From Chinchilla lanigera (taxonomy: Eukaryota; Chordata; Mammalia; Rodentia; Chinchillidae): 64,000 nucleotides of DNA. Position numbers and translations under genes: made by a program. Shown here piece by piece: positions 11,571 to 24,066 of this stretch (its first letter is position 1; the number at the start of each line of letters is the position of its first letter). Under the pieces are notes generated by a model. That model worked only from the letters and a program-made list of their open reading frames with translations. It was not told where the DNA came from and searched no databases. Location: positions 13,993,420 through 14,057,419 of the forward strand of contig NW_004955417.1 of NCBI RefSeq assembly GCF_000276665.1. Reading direction: 5' to 3'.

Positions 11571-14500
11571 GAACACTTACTGTTGTCATGTCTGATACCT
11601 TTGGAGCTCGGTCGGTAGAATTTCTGGAAAAGACACACAAAGATGCACAGCACCAAGTTTGCCGCACAGGTTCCTTTTTTCTCATCTACTCTGGGTCTCC
11701 TGCAAATCCCCTGTCCCTATTTGAGAGAGGAAGATGCTCTCTTAGTATGATGCCACCGAGAAGTGACAAAGCCAAGAGCTTCTTTCTTGCTTGGCCAGGG
11801 GTGGTGTCCAAGGTGTGCTGGACACATGAACAGAGCCTGGGTAGGGGAGTTTGGGACTCAATCTATTTTCACAAAGAGCTGTGCCTTTACTGAAGTTCAA
11901 CTTGGTTTCAGAAAGGACAGGGCCAGGGCATGGGTACAGCATAACCCTACCAGGTAAAGATCCTGATGCTGTCCCCATTCCTACCAAAGGCACGGAAGAG
12001 AGGCTGAGGAGTCTGGGGAACTCAGCTGAAAGCCCCGAGTGCTCCAGCACATGCAAATCCCAAATGTGGGAATGCTATGTGATGATTTTATGAAATATAA
12101 AAGTCAAATGAATTTTTCATGAAGAAGTTATCTTCCCAAGATACAATAATGGAAAATTCCTTTCAAGAACTGGTGTTTAGACCTCACAAAAATGCGCGGC
12201 AAATTGCATTGTGATTTATTTGTCAATGTTTTTATAGGTTAGGCGTTACTTTCTACCCCACAGCTGGAGTCAATTTTTAATATTTAAAAGTGGAAAGAAA
12301 GCAAAACCTAAACACATCCAGAGCTGTCTGTTTTAGATTGAGCTTTTCCCAAACAGTGCTGTTTAGAACTGAACCCTGAGCATTGTCGGTCAGCAGCCAG
12401 CTGGCACATACTTCCCCCGCAACATAGAATTAAAATACCTGGGGCTGTGCAGATTACATATAAGACCTCCTAAATTGTAGTTGGTGGGTCTGGTGTTTAT
12501 AACTGATTTCAAATGCACGTAGCCTGTCTGCCCTCTCGATTGAAGAAGGAAAGGGTCTTTGTGCTTCTTATTCTGGGTTTCCCTTCCTGCCCCCGGCACA
12601 AAGTGCTGTGAACATAATTTTCAAGTCCAGTGGTTTCTGGCCTCACTCAGTGGCTAGGTGAGCAGGGATTCTGCAGGACGATGTCCTTGGTGATTTCCAG
12701 CACACCACTCAACTGCAGAGAGGCAAGCTGATTCCCATAAAGTCTAGTCTGAAAATTACCCACGGTCCATCTTCCTGTGCCTCCAGGTAAAACCACCATG
12801 CTGGTTTTGCATGTGGATTCTCAGGACAAGGGTTCAAATTCTCAGGACAAGGGTTCAAAAGAGATCAAGCCTTGGAGCTTAACTGTGCTGCTTCCCTAGT
12901 GAGAGCCTCATTCCATCAAGTGACACAGAGTTCACAAGGCAAGATGGGTGTGTGCTCACGCCATGCCACGGGATGGTGTTCCCCGCAGACAGCCTTCATA
13001 TCTCGGGGCCGGCACATCATAGGCTCCACTGTGAAGCCTTAAGGCTGCCATTGGCAGTTGCTAAGGTGGCCGTGTGTGTGCTTACCAACAAAGGATGTGG
13101 TAACACACAACATCTGGAGGGAGGAAAAACAACCGTAATTGTGACAGATACAATCCCTTTGGGTAACATGGTTGATGCCCTTCTGAGGGAAGGATGTTTC
13201 CTTTTGCCCTCTCCCACCCACCCCTCTTGGTCATTCTGGAGCCAAGGCCCACAGGAGGAGCTGACCCGTTTCCAAACGTGTGCTTCAGTCCAGTTGAATC
13301 TTCCACGGAGGACTTCTGAGGCTGCAGACAACATCCCCCAGTCAGGCTCCAGCAAGCACCAAGCACTTCGTTGTGACCAGCTTCAGGTTATAAGGAGCGG
13401 CACAAACCACGGAGACGCCAGATGTGCAAGCATGAGGGGCTCAGCTTCGGCTGCCGCGTTCTCTTCCCAGGAGCAATGCCCAGAGTTCTCAGTAGGAACA
13501 CTGGCCTCAAGGGAACAACTTTAACTATCCCCTGCCCCCAATTCACAGATCAACCACCGAAGGGACGGGGCAGGTTGGTGATTATTCCCCCATCACAAAA
13601 GGATTTCTCGCCTCACAAAAAGGATTTGCTACAGCTTTCCTTTTAAAAGTGTACACCCCAAGAACATTCACCATATGATTGGATTTAACGCGAAAATCTG
13701 CAGGAGCACACCCAGAGCGAAAAGCCGGTACGAGGGCCATTGCGACTCAAGTGCAGCCGACCTGCCCACCAGCAGAGGGAGCTGTTCCCTCGGTTCTCCA
13801 GTCGCCCACCCATCCCTCAATAAAAACGCTGGGACTTCAGGAGGGAAAAGTCAGGATAGAAGGCCGCTGTCCAAAAAAGTGCAAGTATTTGTGCTTCATC
13901 CCGAGAGAAATGGGAAGTCAGTGAGGGATTCTCAGAGCTATGCGCCTTTGTAGTGAGGCATCGTGTCTTTTTGGCTCAGTGTCCGGGCATTTTGAGAACC
14001 TATTTCAGGGCACTCTTTTGCGTGTGTTTCCACCTCCTTTTAAGACGCACTGCAGGAATGGTTCACGGGCCAAACATTTTCTAGGAGCCAAGGACAGGTT
14101 CAAGCTAGCAACTGTTTTTCAGGAAGTGTCTTTGTTGGGGTAGAGGTCAAGAGGATGGGAGGGAGGTGAAGGCAGAAAAGCTATCAGTTTATGTTCCTGT
14201 GCTTTGAAGCTTGGCACCGAAAATGGTGCTGGGAGAGAGTTAACGGGCCAGACGCTCAGAGGAAGGGTCGTGTAGATAAGCATCGGTAGGAAAGCACGCT
14301 GTGTTAACTTCATCTACATCCAGGAAACCAAGAAAAGCAGAGCCCTCCCTGAGCTGGACCACAGTGTGCTCGCGACGCACGCATGGAATCCAAGTTCTGT
14401 CCAGGGACTGCGGCTCTCAGAAGCAAATGAAGAGTGACTTTCCTGCAGAAAGAGCGGGGGAAGTGGTATTTCCTTCCTGTGCGGAGGAGCAAAGCCACGG

Positions 14501-14695
14501 CGTTCTCGGGAAGAGACGTGAGCTCCCAGGGGCTGGCACTGGGCACTGCCCGTGTTCCTGAGGAATACTGGTATTTATAGAAGTACGTGTCTTACTTCAG
14601 AGACTCCAGAGGGCAGAGAACCCAAGGGAAAGTGATGGAAAGGAGGAGTGTTCCCTTGAATACTGCGTACCAGAACCAGGCCCCTGTCGTCTCGC
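11571..14695. other. single-copy DNA, no gene supported
   Basis: About 3.1 kb with no recognised transposon. The longest frame is 190 codons at 12952-13524 (+), but it faces open frames of 112 and 94 codons on the other strand over the same bases, as expected from GC-rich DNA with few stops. It shows no domain, repeat or signal peptide. A conserved non-coding element cannot be excluded. Confidence 0.4.
12817..12858. repeat. perfect 21-bp tandem duplication
   Basis: The 21-bp unit beginning ATTCTCAGGACAAGGG occurs twice back to back with no mismatch (12817-12837 and 12838-12858). The surrounding sequence is single-copy, so this is a recent local duplication. Confidence 0.95.
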
Positions 14696-14699
14696 TCCA

Positions 14700-15450
14700 G
14701 GGACTGCTGTCATCTCACGGCTTTCCACCTCAGTCCTGCACCCTCCCCCTCTCCCTTCATAGCACAGCCAGGGCAACCTTTCCAACCTGATCTGCCCAAG
14801 GACCTTCACTGCTCTCTCTCCACTGCCCTCAGGGCAGAGCCCCAACTCTTTGATACAAGTCCCAAGGTCCTGCAAACTCTCCCACCCGAGACCCCTGAAT
14901 CTCAGCTTCGCCCTCTGCTCTGAAAACTGTGTGGCTCCCAGCATGTGCCATGTTTGCAGTGGCACAGGAAGGGTAAGTGGTCTGGGGCACTGTAATGTGC
15001 CCTGTGTCCTTTCTTCCGACGTTGGCTAGATGTTGCCAGACGTACGTTCTGGTGGACAACCAGCGTCTAGAAGGTCCTCTGCCCGCTTTAGCTTCTTTGG
15101 CTCTGTCCCCGGATGTTTTCACTCTCCTTCTCCACCTCCGCACGCACTGGGGGCTCACGTTTTATCTACTCCCTCGCCTTCTGTTTTACCCTTCAATTAT
15201 AAGTCACTTCATTATAGAAACCTCTCCTGACCCTCCGAGATTGGGAGGGTCACCCCTGCTCCATCCCTCCCAGGCACCCTGTGCTTATCAGACCTCTTGT
15301 ACCATTTGCACACAGTGAGTAAGCACCGGTCCATTGAGTCCCCCAGGTGGTGAACCCCCAAAGGGGAGTCCTTCTTCCCCACTGTGTCCCAATGTCCAAT
15401 CCAGTGCCTGTTGTATGCAAGAGCACAAATCATATTTTCTGAACAAACAA
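14700..15450 (+). mobile_element. L2 LINE 3' region
   Basis: Follows the L2 consensus order: 'tgatctgcccaaggacc', 'ccccaactctttgatacaag', 'aaggtcctgcaaactctc', a leucine-rich tract, 'acctctcctgaccctccgag', and finally 'ccaatccagtgcctgttgta' at the end. L2 (CR1 clade) is an ancient, inactive mammalian LINE. Identity is patchy and the middle (14980-15060) is weak. Confidence 0.7.
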
Positions 15451-16204
15451 ATTTCTTCCCCCAGACTACCATGACTACCTAGGCTTTTTTGGACCAGTTT
15501 TATCTAAGTGAGTAAGATCTACCATGAATTTTGCCAGAGTTTGTGCTGCAAATGGTGATCCAGTCAGATGCAGCTGGCTGCGCTGCTTGTACTGTAAGGA
15601 AGATTCCCCTTCCTTGAGAGCTCTCTGTCTCCACAGGCAATGCCATTGCCTTAATATTTTATGGCCCAGCCACTTTTCAGGGCATCCGGGCACCATCTCT
15701 GTTTAAGTGAATGCCAGAGTTGTAGTCAAGCCTAATGGTTCACTCAGCACTCCCACAATTACAAAGCTTTGTTAACAGACCACTGGGACTGCGGCTATGT
15801 GAATATATGTTCTCAGTTACTTTTATGCAAAATATTGTAAACAAATAGAGATTAGAGATTGCTAAAATATTGTCAGAGGGGCACTTTCACCCTCCATACC
15901 TACAGGACCCAAGCTATGCGATACAGTAAATCAGAGCAAGATCAAAGTTGGATCTTATCAGTTTGGTTAGATTACACTGGATCTCTTTTTCCACCAGGAG
16001 AGGATGACAGAGCAATTATACCTCTGACTTGAAAAAGTGCTCAGAGATGGCCACTACCCTTGGAGATAGAAAGCCACTTCCTAAGAGTTCAAGGGCCACA
16101 CAACCTGCAGACTATGCTCTGCTCCCTGCCTGCAGCGCTAGAGGTGTGGCTGCAGGGAGAAGGATGGAGTGTTTCTGTTTAAAACTATACATGACCCCAT
16201 GTAC

Positions 16205-16340
16205 CGATGATGGTGTGGTTAAGGGTGTGGGCACCGGGGCTTAGCTGCCTGCCACATCCTAGCTTTGTGGTCCTTGGGAGTCCCTGAACCTCTCGGTGCC
16301 CTGGTTTCCTCATCTAGGGGTTATGACATTAAAATGTGAG
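16205..16340 (+). mobile_element. MIR SINE fragment
   Basis: Sense MIR order: 'gtggttaagggtgtggg', then 'tcctagctttgtggtccttg', 'ccctgaacctctcgg' and 'tttcctcatctaggggtta'. These correspond to the MIR tRNA-derived head, core and 'cctcatctgtaaaatgggg' block. Confidence 0.75.
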
Positions 16341-17896
16341 TTGTCTTTATGAACTCAACAAGACAGGTGGACAGATGTTAATATCTTTTGGAGTATGAGT
16401 TCAGAATGTTCACCTTCAACCCCATTTACATGCATCTTGTGTAAAAGCTGTGCGTTTTCACTGGAACATCACTTGCTTTGACCCCTGGCATTCTGGTTTT
16501 TAGAAGTGGCCTGGAAATAAAGAGGTTTTGCCGGCCTGATCAGGCAGGACTGAGCCACGGGGATGGCCTTGAGAATGTGGCCCTGTGGTTTCAGGACAAA
16601 GGACCCACAAGTGAGTTCTGTTGCATCTTGGCTCTGGTCACACGGCGTTTTGAACTCAAGCCAGTCCCAAGGGTCTGGTGATCTCAGCTGAGTGCTTGCT
16701 GCCAGCCTGAGTCCCATGTAAGCTGGAACTGGCTTTGTCAGTGCTGCACAAGCTCCTGGCAGCTTTAGTCCTGTTGGATTCCAGGTGGCAAATGTCCCTC
16801 TGGAGGATTGTGCAAAAGTGTTCCTTTCCTGCAGGAGGAAGGTACATTGGCAGTGGGAGAGATGTCCTCAGAAGAGAGCAAGAGCAGTGTTTGAAGGGAT
16901 TGGGAGCCCTGTCATAGTCAACAGAACTCCCTGGAGAGGATACAGAGAAGGACCTGGTGCAGCTATCCAGACGGAGAGGCGGAGGGGATGCATAGCTTGG
17001 AGCCCTCCACGAAGTGACAGTGACAAGATGGCTGATGGCTTTCATGTGAGGAGGAAATGGACTCAAGAATGGCTCCAAGGGTTTTTTGGAGCAACCGTGA
17101 GGTTGACAGTGCCATCGCATGCAGTCTCCTTCCCAGGCTGAGCTGGAGAGATGTGGCTGCCCGGTGGGTCCCACCTGCACCGTTTGGCTTGTCAAAGCGC
17201 CTCTCTGGAGGTAGCACAGACACACTTTCCTTTAGAAGGTCCAGGGTGGGACATGTTGAAGCATCTTCTGCTGGGGTCACATCCGTATCCAGCCAGCACC
17301 TAGCAGACTCCAGGGTGAGAAGCTGGGAAGACATCCATCCTTCCCCAGACGGAGGCAAAGCCATGTACAGAAGAGGGGCGGCAGCCTTTTCTTCCCCCTA
17401 CAGATTCCTGCAGTACAGCTGGAGAAGCTGAGGTACATGGAGCAGAAGTGTGCTGTCCCCACCCGAATCATTATCCCGTGGTCACCACTGAGTCCAGGGC
17501 GGGGGGACAAAGACCCCTTCACTTCCTTACCCACGTGTCTTGCCTGGGTCTCCCTCCCTCATCTGGGTACCTCAGCAACCCATAGATAGTGGGTCAGCAA
17601 ATTCTTTTTGCAGAAAGCCATTTTCGATATGACAAGAGCTAGCTATTTCTAGAAAACTCTCTCCCCACCCCTCCCGTACACACACTTATACACACAGTTT
17701 TGTTTACAGTCCAAGAGAGGCACATCCATTCTGAATGCATACTCCACCCTCATCACAAACCACTGTAAAATGCTAAAAACCTACACATGCTTATAAACAG
17801 ATCACCCTTAAATGGAGTAGGATCTCTGAATACTCCATGACTCATGCAGCTGAAATGTCCCCTGGGGAGACTGACTTGGCAGCACACATTTTCCTA

Positions 17897-17916
17897 TAAT
17901 AATAATAATAAAAAAA
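17897..17916. repeat. (TAA)n simple repeat
   Basis: Short run of TAA units ending in an A tract. Confidence 0.85.
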
Positions 17917-19189
17917 TCCAGTTCAGAGCTCTCCATGGCACCCAGCTGAATGCCAGGAAGAGCCTGGCCGTGTTTGGTGGGGAAGTCAGCAGTCAGCAAA
18001 TTGGTGAGGCCAAATGCTCTGCCCTTCACCAGCTGCAAACCCTCTCCCAGGAAGCCACTTAGCAGTGGACAAGGAACGGGAGGCTCTGGTTCCAGGACAG
18101 GCTTTGCTCTTGCTGGACTCCCGGAGGAAACCTGTGACCTTCACTGGTCAATCAGAGATGAAAAGAAGGAGCTCTGCTAAATGAAATTGTCACTTGAGTC
18201 AGATATATACAGGGGCACTGTGCTATAGGAATGAAAAGGGGAGGAGCCAAACTTCGGCTCCATTTCTAAGGAGCATACTGATTTCCTTCTCTTCCAGAGC
18301 CAGGCTCTGGGTCTCATCTAAGACTTCCCTGACTGGAGCACCTCAGCATGGGAGTCATGTCACCACAGAAACATCACAGCCAAACACGGGCCTGTGGACT
18401 GCTCCTCTTCTGCTATTGGCCACAGCTAAGGTCTGGAGCTTCTAGGTTCGCACACGGCATTGCACACCAAAGGACACCGGCCTGGCCTGAGCTACGGCTC
18501 AGCGCTCTCTCTGTGTCTCCTCAGCAAAGGAGCCCGGAGCTAAAAAAAATATCAGGAAGTGTCGCTTTGTTTGCTGGAAGACCAGGAGGAGAGGCAACCA
18601 GCCTGGGAGATCTTAGAGGTATCTCCAGCCCGCCCAGAGGCATCTCCAGACAGCCTGGAGCCTGGCTAGGGGGACAGCAGCTCTCTGTGGGGCCGCGCAG
18701 GCAGCCTCAGGCTGAAGGGTGGTCTTGGCGGTATAGGATCTGCAGATGCTGAATCTTACCCACAGCGCGGCTCCCTCCAACCCGCCTGCTTTCCATCAGC
18801 TGCCTGCTTCCCTCCGCATCTGTGCAGGCAGCAACCATGGCTACCTAGGCCTCCCTTTTGGGAGAAACAGATGGGGGCTTTGTAGCCACTGGCTGCCACT
18901 CCCTCCGGTCCTACTTGAAGTCTTGTCCCCCTTTTTAGCCCTTCACTGAGACTGGTGATGCCTGTCAGCCTCTTTTTCCAGAGGCTCACCAAAGCTCACG
19001 TTCCAAGCCGTATTACTTTTTCTCCTCTGGTTTCCTTTTCACAGTGACCTCTCTTCAAGACAGTGCGGCCCAGGTCTCTCCTTCTGTTCTTCCAAACAAA
19101 ACTGTGTAGCCATTGCTTGCCTAACTCCATGAGTTTGGATTCTTCTGGCTCTTAGGCCGCTTATCTCCTCCCCCTCCCCCTATGAAGTC

Positions 19190-19610
19190 TCTGCTCTAGG
19201 GTGGGGGTGACTTCTATGGACTACATCTCCCAGGATGCCTTATTCCTGCTTCCTATTGGGTTTAGCCAATGATAGGCATCCAGAGAGGTTAGTATTAGGA
19301 GGAAAAGTTTTTCTACTCACTTAGTCCCCATCCTATATCTTAGTCCTATATCTGCTTTGGTGCCTTCTCTGGTTTTGGTTAAGGTTCCCCATGACTGCAG
19401 TTGCTACAAGGCATTCCTCCTCAGGGGCTTCACTTTTTACTGGGCCACAGTTCCAGTGTTCCTTCCCCTCCTGCTTTTAGCCTTAGAGTGGAGATGACTT
19501 CCTCCCACTGGTTCCCAGCGCTTCACCGTCCTTGTGTGTTCCCATAATCCTGCCCACACTTCTGTAAATAGTCATTTCATTCATGTCTCCAGCCTTCTGG
19601 GGGGAATTCT
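19190..19610. mobile_element. ancient mammalian repeat, family uncertain
   Basis: 'gactacatctcccaggatgcc' followed by 'gggtttagccaatgatagg' and later 'cctgcccacacttctgtaaatag' follows a mammal-wide repeat pattern that I recall without a secure name. Boundaries are approximate. Confidence 0.4.
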
Positions 19611-20005
19611 GTTTCTTGTCGTGCCCATGATGATGCAACAGTCCTCTAGCTTTTATTTCAGAGTTTGACTCACTGCACTTCAGTAGTTATATAATTTTTT
19701 CCACCAAGATCACTGGAGTGGATGCTTTGCTTTTAATATCATGCCCACTAGAAGTTCTAGACTAATTCGAGACAGGCTAAATGCCTTGATAAAGCCAGTG
19801 AACCACAGGAAGAAAAGACACTCTCAGAGTCAAGACAAAAGACCCCCAAGCAGCCAGCAGATGCTCCCATCATCAAAGGTATGCCAGACTCTTGCTCCTT
19901 GATGGATGGAAAGGAGAGGGATGGATAGGCCATGGAAGAAGAGAATGATACAGAATGATCTCAACTCTGCTTACTTTTAAGGAAAAGGCTCCATAAGCCT
20001 GCCTT
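19611..20005. other. single-copy DNA
   Basis: No gene or recognised repeat. Open frames are all short. Confidence 0.45.
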
Positions 20006-20693
20006 TCCAAGTGAACAAATGTTTACTTTTAAATTTTGATTTTCAGATTTTCAAAAAAAAAGTAAAATGTTACAAAGTATCCCATATCCTCCCACCAGTC
20101 CTGGTCCCCATCCGCTGTCCTTAGAGTGACCACAGTGATGGGTTCCATGTGACCCAACATATGGTTTTCTATTTTCACCAGACGTACATGTACGTTTTTT
20201 AATTTGTATGAAAAATAGTCTCATACTATACATCATATTCTGCAGTTTTGCTTTTATCACTCAACACTGTGATTTCAGCATCTGGCTAAACTGATACATT
20301 CAGACTGGACCAGGCATTGTAGTGACTGCAAAATTCAAATGGTACTCCACAATTTCTTAGCTTTGTCCACGCCCTCAATGGTAAACATTTTTGATATTTA
20401 TGTTTTATTCTTTTTCTTTTGGTTTCAGTAAGCAAGGTGTATAAAGCACGTGTAAGAGTTTCTCCAGGATATACTCTAGAAATGGAGAGTTCAGTTGTTA
20501 TATTCTCAGTTTTATTAGATTTTGCCAGAAGTTTTTTCCAGAATGGTTTTAACCTACCTGCCAGCTTCCTGTCTCCCTACATCTGCCTAACATTTTGTTT
20601 TGTCATACTTTTTCCATTTTTGCCAAATTAAAACTTAAATTTACTTGTTTAAATTAAATAATATCCATCCTTCCTGGTAAGGCCCATAGAACT

Positions 20694-20844
20694 TTTTTTT
20701 TGGTGGGGGCAAGTTCTCACTATGGTGTCCAGGCCAGCTTTGAATTCATTAAGCAGCCCAGGCTGGCCTTGAACTCATGGTGATCCTCCTGCCTCAGCCT
20801 CCTGAGTGCTGGGATTACAGGTGTGCACCACCACACTCAATCAG
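20694..20844 (-). mobile_element. B1 SINE (7SL-derived)
   Basis: Antisense B1: T tract, 'aaggc'-type internal blocks 'cccaggctggccttgaactc', 'cctcctgcctcagcctcctg', 'agtgctgggattacagg' and 'tgtgcaccaccacac'. The duplicated 'gtgtccaggccagctttgaa' near the tail is the internal duplication typical of rodent B1. Flanked by AGAACTTTTT at 20688-20697 and 20845-20854. Confidence 0.9.
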
Positions 20845-20850
20845 AGAACT

Positions 20851-20924
20851 TTTTTTTATTGGAATTGAACTCAAGGCCTTGTGCTTGCCAGGCAAGCACT
20901 GTGCCACTGAACTACATCCCTGGC
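20851..20924 (-). mobile_element. ID SINE, type GCCAGGGATGTAGT
   Basis: Antisense ID: 'ggaattgaactcaaggcc', 'gtgcttgccaggcaagcac', 'tgtgccactgaactacatcc' and 'ctggc'. It abuts the B1 at 20694-20844 and shares its flank: AGAGAACTTT precedes it and AGATAACTTT follows (20925-20934). It therefore probably inserted into the same target next to the B1 rather than forming a composite. Confidence 0.88.
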
Positions 20925-21539
20925 AGATAACTTTTTATACATGGACTGGACATTTAGGGTTCTTATGTGAGTTATTGATGCAGTCTTTACTCATTTTTCT
21001 GTTGGGTTCTTGGTTCTTAGAAAATTGACTTTAAAAAGTTTTATATATTTACACTATTATTTTGACTGAATTACCTTTAATTTTTAAGTTTCAAATTTTA
21101 ATATTGTCCTTTATGGTTTCTTATTTTAATGTCTTATAAAATAAATCCTTATCTTCAGGTCATAAAAAACATTCTCTTGTGCATCTAGGTCTTTAAGCCA
21201 TCTGGAGTTTGGTTTTAAATGTGGTGTGAGGTAGGGAATCTATCTTTTTCCCAAATAGGAAGTGAACATACTTATTATTGAATAGTTTATGATTTCTCCA
21301 GTATTTTATAATTCCTCCTCTATCACAAAGTAAGTCCCAGTGTACATTGGGTCTATTTCCGGGCCTTCTATTTTGTTTGACCTAGTTTTTCCATTCCTGC
21401 TACAAGCCCACTGCAATTGGAAATGTGAGATAAAACCCGTAGCCTCCTTCCTATCTCAGCTCCCCATCAAAACACCTCTCCCCTCAGTTTTGCTGTATAC
21501 ATCTACTAGACCTATCTTTTTGAGAATCATCCTCACCTA

Positions 21540-21752
21540 ATTTTTGTCTTCTGTGTGCTAGACAATGCGTTAGCCCCACAAGCACTATTCCTTTATTCCT
21601 CACAACTCTAAAAGGTAATCCTTATCTTGCCAAATCAGGACATGGAGGCTCAGAAATTGAGTAACTTGCCCATATCGCACAGCTGGCAAAAGACAATGCA
21701 GGGGATCAAACACAGGTCTGTCTGTCTCCAGCGTCCATGGCACTCAATTTCT
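21540..21752 (-). mobile_element. MIR SINE, nearly complete
   Basis: Reverse complement of MIR: 'caggacatggaggctcag', 'aaattgagtaacttgccc', 'cgcacagctggcaaaag', 'atcaaacacaggtctgtctg'. The preceding 'cacaactctaaaaggtaa' matches the 3' half. Confidence 0.85.
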
Positions 21753-22537
21753 ATCTTCTAGCCTTCAAGACTTTCACAGTTCTTCTATTAGAACCATGGG
21801 GGTTTTGATCCCTCTCTCCCCGTGTCGCCATAAGGCCATGAGAAAGGATATATGTGAGAGTATTTAACACAATGCCTGGCACATAATACACACTCAATAA
21901 ACACCAGCTAACTCTGAATAAGAAATAGAAGAAGCTAAAGTTTAAAAAAAGTCAGACACAACCCTACCCCACTTACCCTTGCTCTGGAATCCCAGCAGGA
22001 GCCAAGGGAGGGCAAGAGAGAGAGGCTGGGGATAGAGGTCATTTTGGCCAGCTCCTCCTCTACCCTGCTTCCTCTGGGTAGAGGCTTGCAGGTGTGAGAG
22101 GGAGACCAGAAGAGGGGAAGTTTGCAGTGATGGGAAAACCTTAGAAATCTCGTTTAGTTTATGATAAACCTCAGTGGTTGAAGGCCAGTAGCTGTTCTGC
22201 AGCTCTGGACATGCGCAGCACGCCTGACTATGGAATGGCCATTGTGACTCAGATACTACATCTGCAGGCACCCAGAGCTCTGGGCAGGTCTCTCCCTTCT
22301 ATGGCTAGAATCCACAACCTTTAGCGACTGCCATGGCAACTGGCAGAGGTAGGCCTCCTAGCAGGCGGGTAAAACAAGGCAATCTTTTTTCGCCGCTCTC
22401 TGGCTAATGGGAGCCACGTTGATGAAGAAAGCTGATTGACTTGAAAAATCCAAGACCAGGGTGGGCTGCCTTTAATGCTGCAGGATTATGATCATTTGCA
22501 ATTTTCTTCCTAGTTTAGGTTTTCATAGGAAAAGCAA

Positions 22538-22540
<3 letters not shown>
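21753..22540. other. single-copy DNA
   Basis: The tail at 21840-21905 ('atgcctggcacataat' then 'actcaataaacac') looks like a short L2 or MIR 3' end in sense orientation. The rest shows no gene or repeat. A 109-codon minus-strand frame at 21942-22271 has no recognised domain. Confidence 0.4.

Positions 22541-22582
<42 letters not shown>
22541..22582. repeat. perfect (CA)21 microsatellite
   Basis: Uninterrupted CA dinucleotide run of 42 bp. Such perfect runs are usually length-polymorphic. Confidence 0.98.
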
Positions 22583-22586
<4 letters not shown>

Positions 22587-23785
22587 TGTCCTCCCACACT
22601 GATTCTGCTTCAAAAGCAATCGGCTGTGTGCTTTGGTTACTGCTTTCTTTGACTCCTCCACTCAGGCTGTGCTGTGTCATTGACAGCTCCAGCCTGGGTC
22701 TGCGGGGGACTCTGCAGGGGTCAGAATGACAGGAAGACATCAATGGGAAGGACAGCACACGCTCTGCCCTATGTGACTTGGAAATTCTTTCTGAGTCTTG
22801 CAAGAAGCAATATGTTGGGTCCTAACAGAGGTGAAAATTACATCAGGTCACTGACAGGGAAATCCTAGAGGGCTATGGCCAGTTTTCTTTTTCCTTTGTG
22901 GAGTCTGGCTAGAATATCGAGGCAGCTCCTCACTGCCACAGGATTCCTCTGAATGTGACTGGTTTGGAAAGGGCAGGACTTCTCCCTTCAACAGTCTCTG
23001 TGGTTTCTATAAACCAAGTGGAGAGCCTGGGCCCCATAGCCCTTCTGTATAATTGAGAGGAAAGGGTAACATTCAACTTGAGCAGGGGCTCAATCTCCTA
23101 AAGGAAGATGCTCCGGGTCTTATTTTTGGCCTACCTGGATGTGGGCAGAGGGAAGGGAGTGATGGAGTTTGAAAGCTGTCAGCAGTCAAACGTCAAGAAG
23201 GGGATTTTGATTATGATTATGATTACAGGCTGGGAAGGAGCAATAGATACTGTTCACCTCCAAAGCCATCTGCAATGCTGCTAGAACCCTGGTGCTCTCA
23301 GCTTTTAGCATTCTGAGGAGAGCAGACCAAGAACTTAGCAGACCAAGCGGAAGTCGGAAATGGGCTTTCTGACACCACAGGCCTCCCTACCTGTGTGTGT
23401 GTGTGTGAGAAGAACACTGGCCTTATCGCTGACCCCAAGGCTCAGAGTGTGATGAAATGACTGAGCCTCTCAATCAGAAATGGGTCATTTTGTGTCCAAA
23501 GTAACGGAAATATTCTAAACAACAGCAGATGGCAACTCCACAGGCAAAGTCCGTCCTCTCCCAGCTACTTGTCAAACCCACATAAAGCAGGGTACGAGCC
23601 AAAATGGAACTGGGAGGGCACCCATTGTGTGAACTTACACTGTCCTGCCCCAGGGGTCTAGAGCAGGCCACAGAGCATCCGAAAGACCAGACACAGCCTC
23701 TCTCGTTCTTGGAACCAGTTTCCCTTGGGCAAGATTTTAGAGCCAGGGAAAAAAGTGATCTTGCTCTGTCAGTACTCCAGTGCTA
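22583..23785. other. single-copy DNA
   Basis: No gene or named repeat. Contains a short hexamer repeat (GATTAT, three units, 23209-23225) and a short (GT)n at 23392-23407. Confidence 0.45.
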
Positions 23786-23789
23786 AAAC

Positions 23790-23985
23790 TAAGTGGTATC
23801 TGTCAGGAGACAAGGTGCCTGCGTCCAAACAGGTCAGGTGAAATCCCATCTGTGCTTTCTTCACGTCTGAGTTCAGTTTCCTCATCTGAAGACTGGAGAT
23901 GCTGAGACCGTGGAGAACATAGTAAGAATTAGGGGTGTTATCTGTGAAAGACCTGGCACAGAATAAGGAGTAAAAGTTCCTACAA
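23790..23985 (+). mobile_element. MIR SINE fragment (moderate)
   Basis: 'gagttcagtttcctcatctg' followed by 'tgaaagacctggcacagaat' matches the MIR core and 3' blocks in sense order. The 5' head is hard to recognise. Confidence 0.55.
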
Positions 23986-24066
23986 GATCAGAGACCACTG
24001 GACCCCACAGTTTCTTAGTCAAAAAGCCCAGAGGAGCTGGGACAAAAATATGTGCTATATTTTTAC

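Larger units (their letters stand above)
15451..19180. other. GC-rich single-copy block
   Basis: About 3.7 kb containing only one MIR and a short (TAA)n. Open frames of 189 codons (16656-17225, -), 133 (16963-17364, -), 124 (17057-17431, +) and 134 (18348-18752, +) overlap on both strands and show no recognised domain. I see no CpG-island-like density. Candidate place for a regulatory element or a missed exon, but nothing specific is supported. Confidence 0.4.
20010..21420 (-). mobile_element. old L1 fragment, antisense, split by B1 and ID
   Basis: T-rich strand typical of antisense L1: 'gattttcagattttcaaaa', 'catatcctcccaccag', 'tttgcttttatcactcaaca', then after the SINEs 'catctaggtctttaagccat' and 'gttttaaatgtggtgtgagg'. 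The latter matches the L1 ORF2 antisense block 'ggtctttaatccat...gagataggg'. It is interrupted at 20691-20924 by two SINEs. Old and riddled with stops. Confidence 0.55.

Noticed and set aside
12952..13524. 190-codon open frame on the plus strand
   Set aside because: No recognised domain; overlapping minus-strand frames of 112 and 94 codons show that stop codons are simply scarce here.
16656..17225. 189-codon open frame on the minus strand
   Set aside because: Low-complexity, domain-free translation overlapped by frames on both strands; no splice or promoter context.
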